A program made the position numbers and the translations under genes. This document shows, piece after piece, positions 46,116 to 54,954 of a stretch of DNA of 64,000 bases. Below the pieces are notes generated by a model that did no database searches, was not told the DNA's origin, and saw only the letters and a program-made list of their open reading frames with translations. This DNA comes from Actinomadura rubteroloni (lineage in GTDB: Bacteria; Actinomycetota; Actinomycetes; Streptosporangiales; Streptosporangiaceae): positions 868,001 through 932,000 of the forward strand of contig NZ_MTBP01000001.1 in NCBI RefSeq assembly GCF_002911665.1. Direction: 5' to 3'. Position 1 is the first letter of the stretch; each line of letters opens with the position of its first letter.

Positions 46116-46715
46116 TTGTACGAAGGGGTCGTCCAGAACCTCATCGACGAGCTGGGCCGGCTGCCCGGCGTCGGCCCCAAGAGCGCGCAGCGGATCGCCT
46201 TCCACCTCCTCGCAGCCGACCCGGCCGACGTGGAGCGGCTCGGCCGGGCGCTCAAGGAGGTCAAGGACAAGGTCCGGTTCTGCCGGACGTGCGGGAACGT
46301 CGCGGAGGAGGAGGAGTGCCGCATCTGCCGGGACGTCCGCCGCGACCCGGCCGTGATCTGCGTGGTCGAGGAGTCCAAGGACGTCGTCGCGATCGAGAAG
46401 ACGCGCGAGTTCCGCGGCCGGTACCACGTGCTCGGCGGCGCGATCTCCCCGATCGAGGGCGTCGGCCCGGACGACCTGCGCATCCGTGAGCTGATGCAGC
46501 GGCTCGCCGACGGGGCCGTCACCGAGCTGATCCTCGCGACCGACCCGAACCTGGAGGGCGAGGCGACCGCGACGTACCTCGCCCGGCTCGTGAAACCGAT
46601 GGGACTCACGGTGACCCGCCTCGCGAGCGGGCTGCCGGTGGGCGGCGACCTGGAGTACGCCGACGAGGTCACGCTGGGACGCGCTTTTGAAGGACGGAGG
46701 CTGCTCGATGTCTGA
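46116..46715 (+). CDS. recR: recombination mediator protein RecR
   Basis: This 199-residue protein has the helix-hairpin-helix [20 protein letters not shown], the four-Cys zinc finger (CRTCGN...CRICRD), and a Toprim domain with VVEESKDV and [12 protein letters not shown]. It acts with RecFO to load RecA on gapped DNA. TTG at 46116 is the likely start because AAGGAGA sits seven bases upstream and family members begin at this point. Confidence 0.97.
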   Translation: MYEGVVQNLIDELGRLPGVGPKSAQRIAFHLLAADPADVERLGRALKEVKDKVRFCRTCGNVAEEEECRICRDVRRDPAVICVVEESKDVVAIEKTREFRGRYHVLGGAISPIEGVGPDDLRIRELMQRLADGAVTELILATDPNLEGEATATYLARLVKPMGLTVTRLASGLPVGGDLEYADEVTLGRAFEGRRLLDV

Positions 46716-47232
46716 CACCGGCACCTGGAACGCCCTGGCCGAAAGGGTCGCGACCCATGTCCGGAACTACCTGAACGGGCTGGAGGCGGTGGCGCGCGGC
46801 GACGGCGGCGTCCACACGATCCCGCTGCTCCTGCTGGAGGTGTCGCAGGTCATCCTGGCGGGCGCGCAGCTCGGTGCGACGGCGGACGTGATCCTCCCCG
46901 ACAACTGGGAGCCCGAGGTCGGCCCCGACCCGGACCTGGACACGGTCCGGCAGGGGCTCGGCGAGCGGCTCGCGTCGGTGGACGAGTACGTCGAGGTCTT
47001 CGACCCGTACAAGGACACCGAGCCGACGTCGTACCGGCTGTCGGACGATCTCGTGGACGTCGCGAGCGACCTCGTCCACGGCCTGCGCCACTTCGAGCAG
47101 GAGCGTCCGCTGGAGGCGCTGTGGTGGTGGCAGTACTCGTACTTCAACCACTGGGGCAACCACGCGGGGGCGGCGCTGCGCGCGTTGCACGCGGTCATCG
47201 CGGGTGCGCGGCTGGACGTGGCGGTGCGCTGA
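46708..47232 (+). CDS. DUF5063 family protein
   Basis: This 174-residue protein resembles a short actinobacterial family found beside recR. It is all-helical and rich in Trp/Tyr near the end ([16 protein letters not shown]). Function is unknown. ATG at 46708 is chosen because GGACGGAGG precedes it; the start overlaps recR by eight bases, indicating coupling. A TTG at 46687 would add seven residues and is less likely. Confidence 0.85.
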   Translation: MSDTGTWNALAERVATHVRNYLNGLEAVARGDGGVHTIPLLLLEVSQVILAGAQLGATADVILPDNWEPEVGPDPDLDTVRQGLGERLASVDEYVEVFDPYKDTEPTSYRLSDDLVDVASDLVHGLRHFEQERPLEALWWWQYSYFNHWGNHAGAALRALHAVIAGARLDVAVR

Positions 47233-47332
47233 CGTGTCCGCCATCTGGGGAGTTACCTGCTCGTAACCGTCGGCGGCGGCATCGGTAGACTCGTGGCGTT
47301 ACGCCAGACCCCGATCCGAGGAGCGCCCACTC

Positions 47333-48607
47333 GTGGCTCTTATCGTGCAGAAGTACGGTGGCTCCTCCGTCGCCGACGCCGAGTGCGTCAAGCGGGTCGC
47401 CCAGCGCATCGTCGCGACGAAGAAGGCGGGCAACGACGTCGTCGTCGTGGTGTCCGCGATGGGCGACACGACGGATGACCTCATCGACATGGCCGAGCAG
47501 GTCAGCCCCCTGCCGCCCGCCCGCGAGCTGGACATGCTGCTCACCGCGGGCGAGCGCATCTCGATGGCGCTGCTCGCGATGGCCATCGCCAACCTGGGCC
47601 ACGAGGCCCGTTCCTTCACCGGCTCCCAGGCCGGCGTGATCACCGACGGCGCCCACGGCAAAGCCAAGATCATCGACGTGACGCCGGGCCGGATCCGCGC
47701 CGCGCTGGACGAGGGCTCGATCTGCATCGTCGCGGGGTTCCAGGGCGTCTCGCAGGGCACCAAGGACATCACGACGCTCGGCCGGGGCGGCTCGGACACG
47801 ACGGCCGTCGCGCTCGCCGCCGCGCTGGAGGGCGACTGCTGCGAGATCTACACCGACGTGGACGGCGTGTTCACCGCCGATCCGCGCATCGTCGCGGCGG
47901 CCCGCCGGATCCCGCGGATCTCCTATGAGGAGATGCTGGAGATGGCGGCGTCCGGCGCGAAGATCCTCCACCTGCGGTGCGTCGAGTACGCGCGGCGCTA
48001 CAACATCCCGATCCATGTGCGGTCCTCGTTCTCCCAGAAGGAGGGCACGTGGGTCGTCGACAGCAGTGACATCGAGGGGCACGAGATGGAGCAGGCGATC
48101 ATCTCCGGCGTCGCGCACGACCGGAGCGAGGCCAAGATCACCGTGGTGGGGGTGCCCGACAAGGTCGGCGAGGCCGCCACGATCTTCACGGTGCTGTCCG
48201 AGGCCGAGATCAACATCGACATGATCGTGCAGAACGTGTCGGCGGCGTCCACCGGACGCACCGACATCTCGTTCACGCTCCCGGCCAGCGACGGGCAGAG
48301 CGCGCTCGCCGCGCTGAACAAGCTGAAGGAGCGCATCGGGTTCGAGTCGCTGCGCTACGACGACCGGATCGGCAAGGTGTCGCTGATCGGCGCGGGCATG
48401 CGCTCGCACCCGGGCGTCACCGCGACGTTCTTCGCCGCCATCGCCGACGCGGGCGTCAACATCGAGATGATCTCCACTTCGGAGATCCGGATCTCGGTGG
48501 TCGTCGCCCAGGACGACATCGACACGGCCGTCGCCGCCGCGCACCGCGCCTTCGACCTGGACGCCGAGCAGGTCGAAGCGGTCGTCTACGGCGGCTCCGG
48601 CCGTTGA
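47333..48607 (+). CDS. ask: aspartokinase
   Basis: The protein has 424 residues. The kinase domain (1-250) has [24 protein letters not shown] and GRGGSDTTA. Two ACT domains (about 260-420) provide lysine/threonine feedback binding ([23 protein letters not shown]). It phosphorylates aspartate at the head of the lysine, threonine, methionine and diaminopimelate pathways. GTG start. The usual downstream asd gene is absent; the next genes are convergent. Confidence 0.96.
   Translation: MALIVQKYGGSSVADAECVKRVAQRIVATKKAGNDVVVVVSAMGDTTDDLIDMAEQVSPLPPARELDMLLTAGERISMALLAMAIANLGHEARSFTGSQAGVITDGAHGKAKIIDVTPGRIRAALDEGSICIVAGFQGVSQGTKDITTLGRGGSDTTAVALAAALEGDCCEIYTDVDGVFTADPRIVAAARRIPRISYEEMLEMAASGAKILHLRCVEYARRYNIPIHVRSSFSQKEGTWVVDSSDIEGHEMEQAIISGVAHDRSEAKITVVGVPDKVGEAATIFTVLSEAEINIDMIVQNVSAASTGRTDISFTLPASDGQSALAALNKLKERIGFESLRYDDRIGKVSLIGAGMRSHPGVTATFFAAIADAGVNIEMISTSEIRISVVVAQDDIDTAVAAAHRAFDLDAEQVEAVVYGGSGR
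48086..48607 (+). other. internal start for aspartokinase beta subunit
   Basis: An in-frame ATG at 48086 begins [17 protein letters not shown], matching the start of the separately translated beta subunit of corynebacterial aspartokinase. GAGGGG lies six bases upstream. The product would be the 173-residue regulatory ACT subunit of an alpha2-beta2 enzyme. Confidence 0.65.
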
Positions 48608-48611
48608 CGCG

Positions 48612-49385
48612 TCAGAGGCACAGCCACGGGACGTCGCCGCGCGCGGTGAACGCGGGCGTGGTGCGGACGTCGCCCGCGGCGGTGACCGTGCAGGCGTGCA
48701 GGCCGGGACGGGCGGCGAGCCATGCGCAAGCCTCGGCGCCCATCGCGAAGGCGGCGGTGGCGAGAGCGTCGGTCCGGGTGAGGGCGCGGCCCGCGAGCGT
48801 GAGCGACAGCAGCGCGGTCGCGGGCCGGCCGGTCGCGGGGTCGATGATGTGCGGGCCGCGCTCGGCGGTGCCGGACGTGGCGACGGCGACGTCCCGGCCC
48901 TCGACGACGGCGGCGACGCGCGTCCGGTCGCGGGGGTCGGCGACGCCGATCCGCCACGGCTCGCCGGGCGCGGGCCCGCCGCGCGCCTGGACGTCGCCGC
49001 CGCCGTTCACGCAGTGGTCGACGGCGCCCGCCGCGAACAGCAGGTCCGACGCGCGCTCGATCGCCCAGCCCTTGACGGCGCCGCTCGGGTCCAGGCGTCC
49101 GCCGGGGGACGCGGTGAACCGTCCGCCGGTCTCGGCGGCCACCTCGGCGCAGAAGGCGAGGATGTCCCGGACGTCCGGATCGCACTCGGCGAGGGTGAGG
49201 GTTCCGTCGCGCAGCCGGCTGATCTGGCTGTCCGGACGGTAGGGGGAGAACACCGCGTCCACGTGGTGCAGCCAGTCGACGGCGACGGTCAGCGCGGCGC
49301 GGATCCGGGGCGTCGGGGGCGTCCGGACGTCGAAGGAGAAGACCGTCCCCATCACGTGCTCGACGTGCCGCAGCGGTTCAGACAC
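48612..49385 (-). CDS. apbE: FAD:protein FMN transferase (ApbE)
   Basis: This 257-residue protein has ApbE features: HVMGTVFSFDV start, SPYRPDSQISRL, LDPSGAVKGWAIERA, NGGGDVQARG, and the C-terminal TRTDALATAAFAMG. The family attaches FMN covalently to Thr in a D-x-x-S/T-G-A-T motif of a partner protein. The gene just upstream encodes exactly such a motif and overlaps this one by eight bases, so the substrate is probably the neighbour. No signal peptide is visible. Confidence 0.93.
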   Translation of the reverse strand: MSEPLRHVEHVMGTVFSFDVRTPPTPRIRAALTVAVDWLHHVDAVFSPYRPDSQISRLRDGTLTLAECDPDVRDILAFCAEVAAETGGRFTASPGGRLDPSGAVKGWAIERASDLLFAAGAVDHCVNGGGDVQARGGPAPGEPWRIGVADPRDRTRVAAVVEGRDVAVATSGTAERGPHIIDPATGRPATALLSLTLAGRALTRTDALATAAFAMGAEACAWLAARPGLHACTVTAAGDVRTTPAFTARGDVPWLCL

Positions 49386-49797
49386 CGGCCTCGTCCAGCG
49401 CGCTCTGGAGGGACTCGCGGTAGCCCTCGCTGGTGTAGGTCGCGCCCGAAATGCTGTCGATCCGGGCGTTTCCGGCGGTCACGGCGGCCTTGTTGAGCTG
49501 CGGCACCGCGACGCGCGCGATCTCGGGTTCGGGACCCCGGGTGGACGGCACCTGGAGCACCTTCACCTTCGCCAGCTTTCCGTTCCGCACGGTGATTCTC
49601 ACCTGGACGGGTCCGAACCGCGTCTCGATCGCGTCCCCGGTGAAGGTGCCGTTGACCGTCCCGGCGGACGGCGCCGGGCTCCCGGACGGCTCGGGTGCGG
49701 CGGCGCGGGCGGGCGGCGCGGCGTGGGTCGGCTTCAGCGCGATGAGCAGCGCGATCCCGGCGACGGTGCCGCCGGTGGACGCGAGAATGCGACGCAA
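49378..49797 (-). CDS. membrane-anchored FMN-binding domain protein
   Basis: This protein of about 139 residues has one N-terminal membrane helix (ILASTGGTVAGIALLIAL), a Pro/Ala/Ser linker, and an FMN-binding domain ending with DSISGATYTSEGY. The SGAT threonine is the flavinylation site used by ApbE. It probably carries electrons outside the membrane from the neighbouring oxidoreductase. TTG at 49797 gives the shortest protein with an intact helix and starts just after the upstream gene's stop. Longer frames overlap that gene heavily. Confidence 0.85.
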   Translation of the reverse strand: MRRILASTGGTVAGIALLIALKPTHAAPPARAAAPEPSGSPAPSAGTVNGTFTGDAIETRFGPVQVRITVRNGKLAKVKVLQVPSTRGPEPEIARVAVPQLNKAAVTAGNARIDSISGATYTSEGYRESLQSALDEAGV

Positions 49798-49811
49798 GGG
49801 AACCCCCGGAC

Positions 49812-51395
49812 TCAGAACTCGAACGACTCGTGGTGGACGCGCCCGCGCGGCACGCCCGCGTCCCGCAGCGCGGTGCGCGCGGCGGCGGCCATCCCGGGCG
49901 GCCCGCACAGGTAGACGTCGCGGTCGGCGACGTCCGGGACGAACCGGCGCAGCGCCGGGCCGGTGAGCGTCAGCCGGTGCGCGGCGGGCTCGTCCACGAA
50001 GTAGAGGACGCGGGCGCCGCGCGCCGCCGCGATCGCGTCCAGCTCGCCGCGCAACGCCAGGTCCTCAGGTCGTCGCGCGGTATACAGCAGGACGACGTCC
50101 CCGGGCAGCGTCTCGAACAACGCCCGCAACGGCGTGATCCCCACCCCGCCCGCCAGCAACAACGTGCCCCCGCCCCGCCGCCCCGCCAGCAGCGAGCCCC
50201 AGCCCCGCCGCGCCGCGAGTGGCGAGTCCCGGTCCCGCCGCGCCGCCAGCGGCGAGCCCGGGTCCCACTGCGCCGTCGGCAGCGAGCCCCCGTCCCGCCG
50301 CGCCGCCGACGGCGACCGCTGGATCGCCGCCGTCCGCGGCGCGCGCGGGTCTGCCGCCGTCGAGCGCCCGCTGCGCCGCAACGTTCGCGGTGAGCGGTCG
50401 CGGCGGGACGCTGTCAGGGCGCCGTACGGGCCTTCGGCGAAGACGCGCGTGCCGGGGCGCAGGCGGGCGAGGGCCGCGCTGTGGCCGCCGACGGTCTTCA
50501 CGGTGATCCGCAGCCGGTCGGACCGGGGCGGCGCGGACAGCGAGTACGGGTTCGCCGCCCACCACAGGCCCCGCGCGGCGAAGCGCCAGCGGAAGAACTG
50601 GCCCGGTTCGGCGGCGAGGCGATCCAGGGAGCGGCCGGTCATTGTGACGGACAGGACGTCCGGCGCCTCCCACGTCACGTCCGCGACCCGCAGCCGGTGC
50701 CGCAGCGCCTGCCGGACGGGCGTCAGCACCCGGAACCACAGCACGAGCGCCGCCGCCGAGAGGTAGAGCGCGTACCAGAGCGTCCGGGCGAGCGGCGACG
50801 CGGCGAAACTCGCGCCGTTCGCGAGCTGGTGCGAGAACGCCAGGAACAACGCCAGGTAGAAGCCGAGGTGGATCAGGTGCCAAAGCTCGTAGGGCAGCCG
50901 CCGCCGCGCCGCCCGCGCCGACGTGAGGCCGGCCGCGAGCAGGAGCAGGAAGCCGAGCGTCCCCTTGAGCATCTCGGGGTAGTCGAACACGACCGTCGCG
51001 GTCTCGTGCAGCGGGTCGGTGCGCGCGGTCATCCCGTACCCGAGGACGATCAACAGGGCGTGCGCGCAGACGAGGCTGACGGTGTACCGCCCGCCCAGCG
51101 CGTGCCAGCGGGCGATCCGGTCCGCGCCGACGCCGCGTTCCAGCGCCGGGACGCGCGCCATCAGCCCGACCAGCACCGCGCAGCCGTACCCGGCGAGGAG
51201 CCCGGTGATCCGGCCGGCCTCGGTGGTCCAGCCCGCCGGGCCGGAGCCGATGTCCGGGGTCGTCCGCCACCACAGCGCGAGCACGGCCAGAGCGCCGAGC
51301 AGGACGAGCGCCGCCGGGACGGAGAACGGCAGCCGGACCCGGCGCCGCGTTCGGCCCGGCGCGCTGCGGGGCAGGGTAGAGGTGGTGGACGTCAC
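49812..51395 (-). CDS. ferric-reductase-like membrane flavo-oxidoreductase
   Basis: The protein has 527 residues. The N-terminal half holds about six membrane helices with histidines suited to haem (RWHALGGRYT, CAHALL, LWHLIHLGFYLALF). The C-terminal half is a ferredoxin-NADP reductase-type module with an FAD-binding NPYSLSAPP segment, an NAD-binding AGGVGITPLRAL and LCGPPGM. An Arg/Ser-rich stretch of imperfect 30-bp repeats is inserted before the nucleotide-binding domain. GTG at 51395 is chosen because GGGAGG lies eight bases upstream. With the FMN-binding protein and ApbE it forms an electron export chain. Confidence 0.9.
   Translation of the reverse strand: MTSTTSTLPRSAPGRTRRRVRLPFSVPAALVLLGALAVLALWWRTTPDIGSGPAGWTTEAGRITGLLAGYGCAVLVGLMARVPALERGVGADRIARWHALGGRYTVSLVCAHALLIVLGYGMTARTDPLHETATVVFDYPEMLKGTLGFLLLLAAGLTSARAARRRLPYELWHLIHLGFYLALFLAFSHQLANGASFAASPLARTLWYALYLSAAALVLWFRVLTPVRQALRHRLRVADVTWEAPDVLSVTMTGRSLDRLAAEPGQFFRWRFAARGLWWAANPYSLSAPPRSDRLRITVKTVGGHSAALARLRPGTRVFAEGPYGALTASRRDRSPRTLRRSGRSTAADPRAPRTAAIQRSPSAARRDGGSLPTAQWDPGSPLAARRDRDSPLAARRGWGSLLAGRRGGGTLLLAGGVGITPLRALFETLPGDVVLLYTARRPEDLALRGELDAIAAARGARVLYFVDEPAAHRLTLTGPALRRFVPDVADRDVYLCGPPGMAAAARTALRDAGVPRGRVHHESFEF
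50185..50328 (-). repeat. imperfect 30-bp tandem repeats inside the oxidoreductase gene
   Basis: About four and a half units of 30 bp (boundaries at 50212, 50242, 50272, 50302) encode ten-residue Ala-Ala-Arg-Arg-Asp/Gly-x-x-Ser-Pro/Leu-Leu repeats. They fall between the FAD and NAD modules, where homologues have only a short loop, and look like in-frame slippage expansion. Confidence 0.8.
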
Positions 51396-51518
51396 GGAGT
51401 GTGCCTCCCTGGGTGAACTGCCGCCACCCTGGGCCACCAACCTCTGTGTTTCCTCTGAGATGGAACGATCTCACCCGATTCTCAGCGAACATTCAGAGAT
51501 GCGATCTCGGGAGCGACC

Positions 51519-52244
51519 GTGACGGGCACCGGCCCGCGCCGAGCGGACGGCACGCCCGTCCGCGTCCTCGTCGTGGACGACGAACCGGACATCCGCGACG
51601 TCCTGGTGCGGATGCTGCGCGCGGAGGGCTGGGCGGTGGCCGAGGCCGCCGACGGGACCGCCGCGCTCGCCGCCGCCCGCGCCGTCCGGCCCGACGCCGT
51701 GATCCTCGACGTCATGCTGCCCGACATGGACGGGTTCGCCGTGTTGCGCGAGTTGCGCGCCCGCGCCCCGGAGGTGTGCGTCCTGTTCCTCACGGCCCGC
51801 GACGCCGTGGAGGACCGGGTCGCCGGCATCACGGCGGGCGGCGACGACTACGTCACCAAGCCGTTCAGCCTGGAAGAGGTGCTGGCACGGCTGAACGGGC
51901 TCGTCCGCCGCGCCGGGATCGCCCGCCGGACGGCCCGTCCGGGCCTGCTCACCGTCGGCGACCTGGAGATGGACGAGTCCGCCCGTGAGGTCACGCGCGG
52001 CGGCGACCTCATCGACCTCACGCCGACCGAGTTCGAGCTGCTGCGCTACCTCATGCGCAACGCGCGCCACGTGCTCAGCAAGGCGCAGATCCTCGGGCAC
52101 GTCTGGAACTACGACTTCGGCGGCGAGGCCCACGTGGTGGAGCTGTACATCAGCTACCTGCGCAAGAAGATCGACCGGGACCGTCCGCCGATGATCCAGA
52201 CCGTGCGCGGCGTCGGGTACGTGCTGCGGCCGGGGGCCGCATGA
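51519..52244 (+). CDS. OmpR-family response regulator
   Basis: This 241-residue protein has a receiver domain (about 14-125) with acidic pocket DDE, phospho-acceptor Asp in LDVMLPDMDG, Thr in FLTARD and Lys in TKPF. The winged-helix effector (about 140-238) has LTPTEFELLRYLMRN and TVRGVGY. The GTG start is divergent from the oxidoreductase gene across 123 bp, which contains several GAGAT/CTCAG elements that could be its target sites. It overlaps the kinase gene (ATGA). Confidence 0.93.
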   Translation: MTGTGPRRADGTPVRVLVVDDEPDIRDVLVRMLRAEGWAVAEAADGTAALAAARAVRPDAVILDVMLPDMDGFAVLRELRARAPEVCVLFLTARDAVEDRVAGITAGGDDYVTKPFSLEEVLARLNGLVRRAGIARRTARPGLLTVGDLEMDESAREVTRGGDLIDLTPTEFELLRYLMRNARHVLSKAQILGHVWNYDFGGEAHVVELYISYLRKKIDRDRPPMIQTVRGVGYVLRPGAA

Positions 52245-53635
52245 GGTCACTGTGGGTGCGGCTCACCGCCGGGCTGGTGCTGCTGCTGGCGCTGAGCTGC
52301 GTCGCGGTCGGCGCGGCGACGGCCGTCGAGATGCGCCGGTTCCTCGTCGGCCGCCTCGACCAGCAGCTCGCCGACCAGCGCGGACGGTTCCCGGCGAGCC
52401 TGGAGCACGAGTGGCCGCCCGACGCCGACAACCGTCCCGACAGCCGGGGCCAGTCCGAGGGCACGTTCTGCGCCCGCGTCGTGGACGGCGCGGTGACGGG
52501 CGAGTGGATCGTCCGGGGCCGCGCCACCGTCGGCACCCCGCTGAGCGCCGCCGACCGGCGCGTGCTGAGGTCACTGCGCCCGAACCGTCCCCGCACGGCC
52601 GACCTGTCGGGACTGGACGACTACCGGCTGCTGGCCGTGCGCGGCGACGACAACGACCTGCTCATCACGGGCCTGCCGATGGAACCGGTGAACAGCGCCG
52701 TCACCCGGCTGCTCGGAATCGAAGGCGTCGTGTTCGGGCTGGCGGTGCTCGCGGCGGGCGGCGCGGCGGCGGCCTGGGTGCGGGTGGCGCTGCGTCCGCT
52801 CCGCCGGGTGACGGCGCTCGCCGGCAGCGTCGCCGAACTGCCGCTGTCGGGCGGCGAGGTGGACCTGGCGCAGCGCGTCCCGGCGACCGGCTCGGGCACC
52901 GAGGTCGCCCGGCTGAGCAGCGCGTTCAACCGGATGCTGGGCCACATCGAGACGTCGCTCGTCCGGCGCCAGCAGTCGCAGGAGCGGCTGCGCGCGTTCG
53001 CCGCCGACGCCAGCCACGAATTGCGCACGCCCGTCGCCGCGATCCGGGGCCACGCCGAACTAGCGCTGCGCGCCGACGCGGACGTCCCGCACGCCCTGCG
53101 CCGCATCCAGGCCGAGGCCACCCGGATGGGCGACCTCGTGGAGGACCTGCTGCTCCTCGCCCGGCTGGACGCGGGCCGCCCGCTCGCCGCCGAACCCGTC
53201 GACCTCACCCGGCTCGTCCTGGACGCGACGAGCGACGCCCGCGCCGCCGCCCCGGGCCACGCGTGGACGCTCGAACTCCCCGGCGAGCCCGTCGAGATCA
53301 CCGGCGACGAGCACCGGCTGCACCAGGCCGTCGCGAACCTGCTGGCCAACGCCCGCGTCCACACGCCGCCGGGCACGACGGTGACCGTCCGGCTGGTCCC
53401 GGCGGACGACCACGTGACCGTGGAGGTCGCCGACGACGGTCCGGGCATTCCGGACGCGCTGCACGACGAGATCTTCGACCGGTTCGTCCGGGCGGACCCG
53501 TCCCGATCGCGGCGCGCGGGCGGCGCGGGCCTCGGCCTGTCGATCGTCCACGGCGTCGCCGCCGCGCACGGCGGCGCGGTCGCGTTCACCAGCGAGCCCG
53601 GCGCGACGGTCTTCCGCGTGACCCTCCCCGTCTAG
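52241..53635 (+). CDS. sensor histidine kinase
   Basis: The protein has 464 residues. It has a membrane helix at the N-terminus, an extracytoplasmic sensor region of about 130 residues, a second helix (GVVFGLAVLAAGGAAAAWV), a HAMP linker, HisKA with the phospho-accepting His in DASHELRTP, and an ATPase domain with the N box NLLANARVHTPPG, DDGPGIP and GGAGLGLSI. It is the cognate partner of the overlapping response regulator. The signal is unknown; the divergent redox cassette suggests a redox or metal cue. Confidence 0.93.
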   Translation: MRSLWVRLTAGLVLLLALSCVAVGAATAVEMRRFLVGRLDQQLADQRGRFPASLEHEWPPDADNRPDSRGQSEGTFCARVVDGAVTGEWIVRGRATVGTPLSAADRRVLRSLRPNRPRTADLSGLDDYRLLAVRGDDNDLLITGLPMEPVNSAVTRLLGIEGVVFGLAVLAAGGAAAAWVRVALRPLRRVTALAGSVAELPLSGGEVDLAQRVPATGSGTEVARLSSAFNRMLGHIETSLVRRQQSQERLRAFAADASHELRTPVAAIRGHAELALRADADVPHALRRIQAEATRMGDLVEDLLLLARLDAGRPLAAEPVDLTRLVLDATSDARAAAPGHAWTLELPGEPVEITGDEHRLHQAVANLLANARVHTPPGTTVTVRLVPADDHVTVEVADDGPGIPDALHDEIFDRFVRADPSRSRRAGGAGLGLSIVHGVAAAHGGAVAFTSEPGATVFRVTLPV

Positions 53636-53644
53636 GCTGACACC

Positions 53645-54310
53645 GTGGACGAGAAGGCCGCCAAGTCCGAGCAGACGCGCGCGCTCATCGTCGCCACCGC
53701 CCTGCGGCTGTTCCGCGAGCGCGGCTACGAGGCGACGACGATGCGCGTCATCGCCAAGGAGGCGGGCGTCTCGGTCGGCAACGCCTACTACTACTTCGCG
53801 TCCAAAGAAGAACTGATCCAGGCGTACTACGACGAACTCCAGGAGGAGCACGCCCGCGCCTGCCGGGAGGTCCTGGCCAAGGAGCGCGACTTCGCGCCCC
53901 GGCTGCTCGGCGTGCTGCGCGCCCGCGTCGACACGATGGTCCCCTACCACGCGTTCGCCGGGAAGTTCTTCAAGTTCGCCGCCGAGCCGACGAGTCCGCT
54001 CAACCCGTTCAGCGCCGAGGCGGGACCGTCGCGCTCGGCGGCCGTCGCGCTGTACCGCGAGGTCGTGGACGGCTCCAGCCTCAAGATCGACGACGGGTTC
54101 CGGCAGGAGCTGCCCGAGCTGCTGTGGATCTACTCGATGGGCATCGTCCTGTACTGGGTGCACGACTCCTCGCCGGGCTGCCGCAAGACGTACCTGCTGG
54201 TGGAGCGGACGGTGCCGCTGGTCGACCGCATGGTGTCGATGTCGCGGCTGCCGGGCTTCAAGTCCGTCACGCGCCAGCTCGTCGGCATCATCCGCGAGGT
54301 CCGCGACTAG
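53645..54310 (+). CDS. TetR-family transcriptional regulator
   Basis: This 221-residue protein has an N-terminal helix-turn-helix (about 10-60; TMRVIAKEAGVSVGNAYYYF and ASKEELIQAYY). The remainder is the helical ligand-binding domain, with no recognised ligand class. It begins ten bases after the histidine kinase stop and may be read as a third gene of that operon. Its regulatory target cannot be inferred. Confidence 0.9.
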   Translation: MDEKAAKSEQTRALIVATALRLFRERGYEATTMRVIAKEAGVSVGNAYYYFASKEELIQAYYDELQEEHARACREVLAKERDFAPRLLGVLRARVDTMVPYHAFAGKFFKFAAEPTSPLNPFSAEAGPSRSAAVALYREVVDGSSLKIDDGFRQELPELLWIYSMGIVLYWVHDSSPGCRKTYLLVERTVPLVDRMVSMSRLPGFKSVTRQLVGIIREVRD

Positions 54311-54316
54311 ACGAGT

Positions 54317-54479
54317 GTTTTTAGAAGTCCCGGCCTGCTGCGCTCGCCTGGCGGCTCGCTCCGCAACCGTGCCTTTGCGAGCGCGCATCGCTTCGCGATC
54401 TTCGGTCCGGGGCTCGCCTTCGGCTCGTCCCGGCCCTCAGTTAACGCGCTCGCGCGACGGCTGGGTGACTTCGAAATAC
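54317..54479. repeat. intergenic element bounded by inverted repeats
   Basis: A 163-bp stretch between the convergent TetR and MarR genes has ends that are inverted copies of each other (GTTTTTAGAAGTC at 54317-54329 and GACTTCGAAATAC at 54467-54479; 11 of 13 match). The interior is rich in GCTCGC/GCGAGC words. It may be a long terminator structure or a small palindromic mobile repeat. No coding potential. Confidence 0.5.
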
Positions 54480-54481
54480 CT

Positions 54482-54913
54482 CTAGACGCGTCGGCTGACG
54501 CGGTCGAGCAGCGGGACGGCGGCGGCGAGCAGCGCGCGTTCGTCGGCGGTCAGCTCGTCGCGCAGCGCGGCCGTCAGCCGCCGCGACCGTTCCCGCCGGG
54601 CGCCGCGCACCCCGTCGCGTCCGGTGTCGGACAGGGACAGGACGACGCGCCGTCCGTCCGCCGGGTCGGGCGCGCGGACGACGAGCCCGCGTGCGACGAG
54701 CGCCGCGACGATCGCGCCCATCGACTGCGGCCGGACGCCCTCGGCGACGGCGAGCGCGCTGGAAGTCGAGGGACCCTCACGGTAGAGCCGGACCAGGACG
54801 GCGGTCTGCGACGGCGTCAGCTCGTCGTCCACCTTGGCCTGGCGGAGGCGGCGCAGCAGCGGGCCGAGGCAGGCGCGCAGGTCGGTGGCGAGGACCTCCG
54901 GATCACTTCTCAC
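54482..54913 (-). CDS. MarR-family transcriptional regulator
   Basis: This 143-residue protein has a winged helix with LTPSQTAVLVRLYREGPSTSS, a recognition helix around GVRPQSMGAIVAALVARGL, and the wing DPADGRRVVLSLSDTG. It is divergent from the dienelactone hydrolase gene with only 41 bp between starts, so it probably controls that gene and itself. GTG start at 54913. Confidence 0.9.
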   Translation of the reverse strand: MRSDPEVLATDLRACLGPLLRRLRQAKVDDELTPSQTAVLVRLYREGPSTSSALAVAEGVRPQSMGAIVAALVARGLVVRAPDPADGRRVVLSLSDTGRDGVRGARRERSRRLTAALRDELTADERALLAAAVPLLDRVSRRV

Positions 54914-54954
54914 AGTCTGAACTTATCAGTCTTGCCTGTGGTATAGCTGGGACC

